Of a stretch of 64,000 nt of DNA, positions 56,625 to 64,000 are shown piece after piece. Made by a program: the position numbers and the translations under genes. The notes under the pieces are model-generated. The model was not told the origin of the DNA. It was given only the letters and a program-made list of their open reading frames with translations, and did not search any database. The DNA lies in NCBI GenBank assembly GCA_030407085.1, contig CM059584.1:120814501-120878500 (forward strand), given 5' to 3'. This DNA is from Trichopria drosophilae. Lineage: Eukaryota > Arthropoda > Insecta > Hymenoptera > Diapriidae. Each line of letters opens with the position of its first letter. Within the stretch, counting starts at the first letter, position 1.

Positions 56625-58736
56625 GCTATATATTTGCTATGTTCATTTAGAAGTAAAAAATACGTCAATTATGACAGTTTTTAAAAGAAATGTAGTATTT
56701 TCAAAATATAGGTTACATGAATTTGACAGATTGGTTGCCTTCAAGGCCGAGAAACGAGATTAGATACGGTGGATCTATACCCCTTTACAAAATTGTTATT
56801 TTTAAGAATACAGAATAATCAGAAAACTCTTTCCAAATTTATTACATCTAAATTATTACATTTTATTGCTGGATAAAATGTTTTAGTACTTGATTCTACT
56901 AATTTATAGATAATTAATTGATGTTACAAAAATGACGTTTTCAAAAAAATTCTTCAAAATATGTGACAAATATTTGAAATAGCAAGACACAAATAAAATA
57001 TCACGTTTACATACTTCCCTTGAAGTGAGATTTAGTCCAGTCATTAACCTTTTTCGAAAATCTAGTGTCTCATCTGCCTTTGTGGTAATAATAGATGGAA
57101 CGTGTCCTTAACGTGCATGGTCACTAATTAAAAACATCAAAGTTTCGAATGCTATTGATCATCAATCACAAATAATGTACTGAAGTTAATATCGAAAAAG
57201 GATGCGATCAAGTCTAAGAACTTACAAAATATCTTTCATGAAAATGCGATATATATCACGGCCTGAATATTACAATAATATATAAAGAGTACATTTAGAA
57301 GAAATGCGTCTTCATTTCGACATCATTATACTAGCAGTGAATGACTTTTCTAAGAATAACGGTTAAAGGTAAAGGATGATTAATGTGATAAATCATCTTA
57401 AATTTTAGTTTATTGTCCTTTGTGTCACATATTTTCATTTGTTTGTGATTTCAAAACTAAATTGTTGTACTTGTTCAGGCTATACTAACGTTATGTTTAT
57501 TATATTACTTAGATTTATAACCTTGCTGAATTAAATCTGAGAACAATTGATTTATGCAAATTAACTTTGGAAGGATTTTACAGATATTTTCAACAACAAC
57601 ATTTGTATGTAGAATTGTTCTAAACTGACGATAGAAGTTTGTAGGGAAACTAAATACTTATTTCTGACAATGCAAGTCGAAATATTACTTAATTTTCCTA
57701 AGTTGTCGTAGTAAACTATTTTGAAAAATATTGAATATGAAAATACAATAAGATAAATAAAGTTACTTGTCATTCATAAAAGAAATTAAAAATGGTTCGA
57801 ACAAGAAATCTTAAAAATGTAGACATTTTAATGCAAACGTAGCTAGTTTATTTAATTATTAACACTTAAAGTTAACAAAAGTTCTTTTGAGTATATACTT
57901 TTTTAATGTTCCTCTGCAATTGGCGCATTAAAATTTCGGCACTGTTGTGCGTGACATTCCTTAAATGTGCAAGAAATAATATTTATTGTATAATTCTGTT
58001 CTGGTAAATCTCATACAAACAGAATAAATTATTTTTTAAAAGAAATGTCTAAATGTAATATTGTTTAAAATTCATAAAAAAAAAATAAATTTTCTTGCGG
58101 AAGATGTAGGGCGTATGTCGACCTACAATCGGAAAGTCCCAGGACCGAATCTGCGGCGGATGTTCTTCCAAGCTATCCGAATTTTTTCTAAAATTTTCAC
58201 ACATTTTCGGTTTCTTCATATTTTTCGTACAATTAACATTAAAAAATTGCATATTAACATTTTCATTCAAAAAATTTCATTTTAAAAATGACCGCTGTTC
58301 GTGAAACCGGAAGAATTTTGGGACACATGACAATATTTTAACAATTTTTGAAAAGTTTAAGGCAATTCGTTACTATCGCAGATTATAAGCCCATCGTGTC
58401 AGGATTTTAAGATATCTGACCCGAAAAATATTTAAAAATATACTTTTTGGCAATTTACGGTTGGAATATGTTCAGCAACTAAAAATCTGCACTGTTTCTG
58501 TTTCAAGTGATCTGGAAACAAATTTTGTTTGTGGTCCTCTGTTATTAGTTATTATTGAATAAAACTTCATTAGTTGTTTATTAATTTCTCAACCGCTTAA
58601 ATTTCTTAAAATATATAATCAAAGTTCTTGGTATTTACATTCGGGTGCAAAAAGCATTTCACAATAGTTACATTTGTGATCGGTAGAGGGATGTTTTCTA
58701 TTTCTAAACTCAATAGCGAGTAAATACATCACGGAG
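56625..58736. other. Intergenic, nothing recognised
   Basis: AT-rich. TTGTGGTCCTCTGTTATTAG near 58527 resembles the right end of the element at 387-990. Confidence 0.4.
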
Positions 58737-59045
58737 AAAAATAATCAGCAAAATCAGCCGAAAAATCCGCAGATTCTACCAATTTTTTTCCTATAGGGAC
58801 AGCTGTTGGAATTCCGTTAGGGATAGCCGATAATTGCAGCTAAATTTACGGAAAAAGTCCGCAAATTTAACGGAACAAATCTGCTAATGTAGCGGAAATT
58901 TAGAGCTAAGCGCGAATTGAGTAGGGTTAAGGCTACATTAGCGGAATCAAAACAGCTAAAATTGCATATATTTTCGGCAATTACAGCCGAAAATTTTAGC
59001 TGATATGAATCAGCTAATCCAGCGGAGTCATTTTTCTCCGTGATG
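58737..59045. mobile_element. TA-flanked MITE with ends CATCACGGAGAAAAAT
   Basis: Ends CATCACGGAGAAAAAT and ATTTTTCTCCGTGATG with TA at 58735-58736 and 59046-59047. The interior is made of short AGCGGA, TCAGCTAA and CCGCAAAT-like words in both orientations. 309 bp, non-coding. Confidence 0.65.
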
Positions 59046-59653
59046 TAATACATATAATATTACAAAGTAACACGCTTGACTTGAACTGATATTGTCTCTT
59101 TATTTATTTATTTACTTTTGTATTCAAATCATTGTTTACATATTATAAAGGACCGATAAATACCAAAAACTTGAATTATGTTTAAAATGAATCCTTATTT
59201 TCTTGTAGGGCTTTTTCACGCGAATACTCTTAACAAAAACGTATATTGTGTTGACATCGTTTGTTTTTAGATTTTCAAATATTTAATTTATTTTTAATTT
59301 AAGTTTACTTCGTTTAAGAAAGTGTATTCTTTAATTATGTAATTATTTAATTGATATTAACATTTTGTAAATATGTAAAAAGATTTAACACAAGAAATAA
59401 AAAATCCGGCTGGATAAAGTGAAATTCTGCTACAATCATAATCCGAGAAGAAAACAGTAAAAGCGGAAAGAAAGGGAGGACTCATATTGTTGCAGTAAAT
59501 TTTGATTATTCTTATTTATGAAAATGTTTTAGTATTTACTTCCAATATGATGAAAATCATCTGTAATTTGCAAATATGTAAAAAAAACTATATTGATGAT
59601 ATCCATCTAAATTCTAAAATTATTGATTTATTTACTGCTTTATTGTTACTGTA

Positions 59654-59905
59654 CACAGAGAGAAAGGAAATATTTGACGGAACCTTTTTGGAATAGTAAA
59701 ACGCGTTAAGCCAAAAAGTTTATTAACTATTTCCATGGTAAACGGTACAATAAAATTGTTCCATTTACTATTTTCCGATTGTTAAATTGTTCGTACATAA
59801 TCTCAAATATCAATTGTAACCTTACATATAGTTAATTCTACTACTTAAGAGGTTAAAATTTCTACTATTTTTTCATAGTTCCATTAACACTTTTTTCTCT
59901 CTGTG
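59654..59905. mobile_element. TA-flanked MITE, second copy of the CACAGAGAG family
   Basis: Ends CACAGAGAGAAAGG and TTTTTTCTCTCTGTG with TA at 59652-59653 and 59906-59907. 252 bp, non-coding, Tc1/mariner-type by target site. Confidence 0.7.
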
Positions 59906-59907
59906 TA

Positions 59908-60477
59908 TATGTGTCATTTGTAAGTAACTGAATCCCTAATTCAAACATTTTTACTCAGGTATTTAATAGATTGAATAACTTCCGATATTTGATGGATATT
60001 CTGAAGAATGGGTAACTGTAACCAAGAAAAATTAATTAATTTTAGTCGTAGTACGGTAAATGAAAATTCATTCGAAAGAATGTTGGATTTGCCACAGCGT
60101 TGAGGAATCTGTGGAGAAGAAAATCATTTTCGTAATATTTGGTAAATTATAACAATAGTGTTATTTTTAATATATTCTGAAATAATAAAATGCATTATCT
60201 AAAGCTCAAAAAGTATAGACTAAAGTTAGATGTTGATTCTTATAATTATAATTTGCGTAAATTCATCATTATCAGTGATAAACAAAAGTACTTACGATTT
60301 CATTTATTTATGATTAACATTGAAGGTTTGAATATAAAACCAGTTTATATGACCGTTTTTTCATCACTGCAATTTTATTTCATTCAAAAGACCAGATTCT
60401 CTATAATATTGTTAAAAATCATGATTAAATTCATATCTAGTATTAACTTTAATTAAACGTACAAACAAATCCCTAGT
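59908..60477. other. Intergenic, no credible gene
   Basis: An 88-codon frame (60190-60456) is Lys/Ile/Phe-rich with no domain. Confidence 0.4.
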
Positions 60478-60807
60478 TGCGAAGACGTCGACAGAAACAA
60501 TACTGAAGAATGGATTCATGGTGATAGTTGTGAACAGGAACTCACGGAAGACGAAATAGGTCATCTTGTGAATTCCGAAAAAGAAAACGAAGATGATACA
60601 GATGACAATGAAACAGTACAAACTTCGCAAGTTAGCCATGAGGTGGGATTAAATGCTCTTGAGTTAGCTCTTAAATATATTGAGGAACAGCCTGAAAGCC
60701 CTGCAAGCGACCTTTTATTAATGAAACGATGGCGAGATATTGCAGCTAAAAAAGGAATGTGCAGGTTGAAACAGGCGTCTATTAAACATTTTCTTCATCC
60801 GCGTTAA
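60478..60807 (+). pseudogene. 5'-truncated pogo/Tigger-type (jerky-like) transposase C-terminus
   Basis: The frame runs from about 60478 to TAA at 60805-60807 with no ATG at the expected place. It encodes an acidic stretch (EELTEDEIGH-like, then ENEDDTDDNE) followed by LNALELALKYIEEQPES and KRWRDIAAKK, ending in a basic tail with KHFL. This block is characteristic of the extreme C-terminus of CENP-B/jerky/Tigger-type transposases (family knowledge). The DNA-binding and DDE catalytic parts are absent upstream, where an in-frame stop lies at 60454. It is a fragment, not an active enzyme. Confidence 0.65.
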
Positions 60808-61015
60808 TAATAAGTTATATTTAATAATAGAAATGCTATGGCCCAAAGATTATTCAATGTTCATTTAATTTTCATATTTAAATGTTACTATATTTGTTTA
60901 AAATATAAAAAATACTGAAAATTTACGAATGTTATTTATCTTCCGTGTTATCCGAGTTTTCGCTTATCCGAGGAACCCCTTCCCCATATTACCTCGGATA
61001 AACGGGGTTTTACTG
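60478..61015 (+). mobile_element. 3' part of a pogo/Tigger-type DNA transposon
   Basis: After the transposase remnant come TTATCCGAG repeats (near 60951 and 60963) and an end whose reverse complement reads CAGTAAAACCCCGTTTATCC, followed by TA at 61016-61017. Pogo/Tigger elements have short terminal repeats beginning CAG and a TA target. The matching left end is not found in the window, so the element is 5'-truncated or rearranged. Confidence 0.6.
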
Positions 61016-61017
61016 TA

Positions 61018-64000
61018 TATACTTTTATATTAAAGAACACTGAATTCTGTTCAAAATGAAAAAAAATCGTTCCGGTGTGATAAAAATTGCGTAGTTATGG
61101 TCATTTACACTTTACACATACAACACCCTTGCATTATATGAATCTACGTGCTATTCAGGGGCTTTCTTTTTCGAAATCTCTTAAAGCCATTTTTAAATCT
61201 TTTCATTCCATATTTTGTTCAATATCATCACTTTCTCCATGAGTTTTAATAATTTTTTTTAACTCCGTGCGCTAAGTGCTCACTTAGCACACTGTTTTCC
61301 GTCTGCAAGTTGCATGAATATAAAAATTAAAAAATACGTTAAAAACATGACTGTTTTTACATGGAATGCGCCTTATATAAAAAATATTGACTAAATAACG
61401 TTTTAGAAAATTTACGAATGAATCAAATTTAACAAAAATTAATATATGTACACATTGAATTCTAAAATAATTTTTTGGAAAAAAAAAACATTTCGTTCCA
61501 CTAATATTGCTATATCATTTTCTTGTAAAAAATTAAACAATATTACGACGATTTAACACATTAAGAATTTCTGGTTCATTGACAACCATATAATGTGATA
61601 GAACACTGAAATTATGACTTTTGACCTCCATTTTAAACCTGACTTGATGGATGTAGATTTTTCTATAATTTTCAAGTTTTACAAAAGTTGCAGATTTTCA
61701 AAAGGTTTTAGATGAATTGGTTATTGCAAGATGAAAGTATCGAACTAAAAAAAAAGACGAAAAAATTGTATTTTTGTTTACTCAAATTCCCAATGGAATA
61801 ATTAAATTAATTTTCTTTTCTGTTTCAGTCACCAATGTCAAGAGAATCTTAAATTAAAGGCTTAAAGAAATGTTAAATGTGTCATTGAGGATGTTTAAAC
61901 TATATTTTATCAGTATTTATACTTTTTCATGCACTTTGTTACTTTATTATTTATGCCAAATAAAAATACTGCATAATTTACTAGATTTATTAGGTGTTTG
62001 ACTGTTTTCACTAGGTTAGTTACCCTAAAATGCAATATTATGGGTATTCCATTAATTATGTGAATAATAACGTGAAAAATGATGTGTGAACATGTGAGTT
62101 AGCAAAAATCATTGCCAATCAACACACATTCAGAAAAATCCAGCTTCTGTAAAATCGTTTTATACCTGCACATAGAATATTTGGCCTTTACGGAAAAATG
62201 AAGCAGATGATTTATTTTCTTTGCCAGTAGGGAAGCTGCAGTGGCACACTCGAGTTTCCTTTTTTTTTCAGATTTTGAAGAACATGTGCTTTAGTTCTCG
62301 TGGTTTTACTGAAGTATTTTTTCAGGATGTTAAGAACCAATATTTGGAATTTAACGGCTTCACGTTCGACGTCAGGAAAATGAGTTCAATTTATATACAA
62401 CAACAGCTGTCACTCCTTTTAAATACAAAGTGATCTATCAGTGCAACATACTTAAAGTGAACTCCGTCCCTACATGACATTTTCCTAGTAATTACTTTTA
62501 TGATAAACTTATAATTTACTTAACTATTTTACTTTAAATTACAGTAATTTGTTTTTTAAATTAATATATCGTAGTTTGGCATAAAGTGAAATAGTGATTT
62601 TAAAATGTAAAAAATGGGGATCAAATATTCTGCGATAGTTTTATTTCTGACCCATATAATAAGTCGTTTAAAGGCGGCATTTTTATGCTACTGGCACAAA
62701 CCCTCATTTCCGTTAATACGTGCTATTATTGTTGTAAATTTTCCTGTTTAGATAGGACCTTTTCCGGCGCTATATAGCAATTTCTTCACAGAACTGCACC
62801 GACAGACTTATGTCATAAGAGTATATTTGTAATAAATTTTTAAGGATTTAAGGATAATCGCGGTACAGTAGTAATGATTCCAACGCGTATATTAATGTTC
62901 TTACATAAGCATCGTATATTTTGTTGAAGGAAAAATATTATACGTTTTAGAGTAATCGTGTACCTTAATAATTCCTTAACTTTTATATATGACACCAATA
63001 CGGTTATACCGAAAATAATCATATTTTTATAAAGTTTACAACAGTATAAGTATAATATTATTATACAAAATTACATAAAATATGGAAAATGAATTTAAAT
63101 GCTTTAAAAATTACAGATAATATTTTTTATTAATGTTTAATTGACAATATTTTTACGCAAAGTATGACAAACAAAATTGTTTAATAAAATCTACAATATA
63201 CATTATATTGAAAATGAAAGATTTCCATAAAAATGTTCATCTATTTAATGTTTGTTCTGATATTCTGTACTTCACACAACTGGAAAATACAAATATTCGA
63301 ATAAAAGAGCAGAGTTGTATCAAATTAATTAATTGTTTATTTGATTTTAATGAAAACCATCATATAATCAAGTAAATTTGTAATTATTATTATAAATTAA
63401 ATTCCATCCAGAACCATGGTAATTTGATTGCCTTATATAGGATTCTAACAGCACATTGTTGTTTCAAGAAATGATTAATCAACACACTCGAAGCATCTGA
63501 ATTAATTGTCCTATAAGTTATTAATTACAACACAAATTATTATGTAGAATCTCAAAATTAACTGAAAAATAAAACGCAATGAATTTCAGAAAGTCTATAC
63601 TTTTTAAATGTAAATTGCCAATAAATTATTTACTATACTGCATTTTTGTTTTCGTGACGATATAACTTTTTACATATTTATTTTTATCTTAGTATGACTT
63701 GCTATTAGTCATTGTTTTAATAAAAAATAAGATTAAACAGTATTTTCACCTTTTCAATATTGTTAACGTTGTATGTACAGTCTTGATTTAATTTTAATAA
63801 TATCGTGTATTAGATAAGATATTACTTCATTAAATTATTACATTAATTACAATCAAAGCAGTAACTTTTGATAAAAAAGTTTTTTATTTCTAAAAACTAA
63901 CATCTAAATATAAATTTTATTGGCAATTTATCTTTTATTTTGTTTATGACAATGTTGATTTTTTGTAGACTTCTGTTAAAAGAATTCTAATAAAACGATT
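61018..64000. other. Intergenic, nothing recognised
   Basis: AT-rich to the window end; CTAAGTGCTCACTTAG near 61272 is a small hairpin of unknown meaning. Confidence 0.45.

Noticed and set aside
62221..62433. 70-codon frame near the window end
   Set aside because: Starts at TTG, no domain, surroundings featureless.

Overview
The window is eukaryotic, AT-rich, gene-poor and repeat-dense. It most likely comes from a hymenopteran insect. The evidence is four intact two-exon genes for secreted antimicrobial precursors whose first exon is abaecin-like (proline-rich) and whose second exon is hymenoptaecin-like; both peptide families are known from Hymenoptera. A Toll-type leucine-rich-repeat receptor gene fits an insect. 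The species cannot be read from the sequence; a parasitoid wasp, an ant or another hymenopteran are all possible. | Layout: 1-8.2 kb holds palindromic repeats, a 62-bp tandem array, a degenerate triplication and a TTAA-flanked palindromic element. At 8.24-8.34 kb, on the minus strand, lies an orphan copy of the antimicrobial-gene promoter with no coding sequence after it. 9-15.4 kb is dispersed repeats and intergenic DNA. 15.6-33.3 kb is the antimicrobial cluster, arranged as two divergent (head-to-head) pairs: A(-)/B(+) at 15.6-22.5 kb and C(-)/D(+) at 26.9-33.2 kb. Each pair is an inverted duplication, with transposon debris in the spacers and in the 5' UTR introns. 33.3-48.2 kb is mostly featureless AT-rich DNA with three weak small-gene candidates. 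48.2-51.14 kb holds a single-exon Toll-like receptor gene with a complete ectodomain and membrane segment but no TIR domain. 51.2-64 kb is intergenic DNA with palindromic elements and a 5'-truncated pogo/Tigger-type transposase fragment. | How the genes work together: each antimicrobial precursor has a signal peptide, a proline-rich peptide, an RFRR processing site exactly at the exon-2 start, and a glycine-rich hymenoptaecin-like domain. One mRNA should therefore yield two peptides. All four genes share a TATA box, a TCAGT-type initiator (TTAGT in copy C), a tiny 5' UTR exon, a 5' UTR intron, and kappaB-like G-rich sites at matching distances, so co-induction by Rel/Relish-type factors is expected (inference). 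The TIR-less Toll-like protein 15 kb away cannot signal through a TIR of its own; a decoy, co-receptor or adhesion role is possible. The rest of the window is a collection of palindromic non-autonomous elements, several with target-site duplications and two whose empty sites can be read in the paralogous arm.
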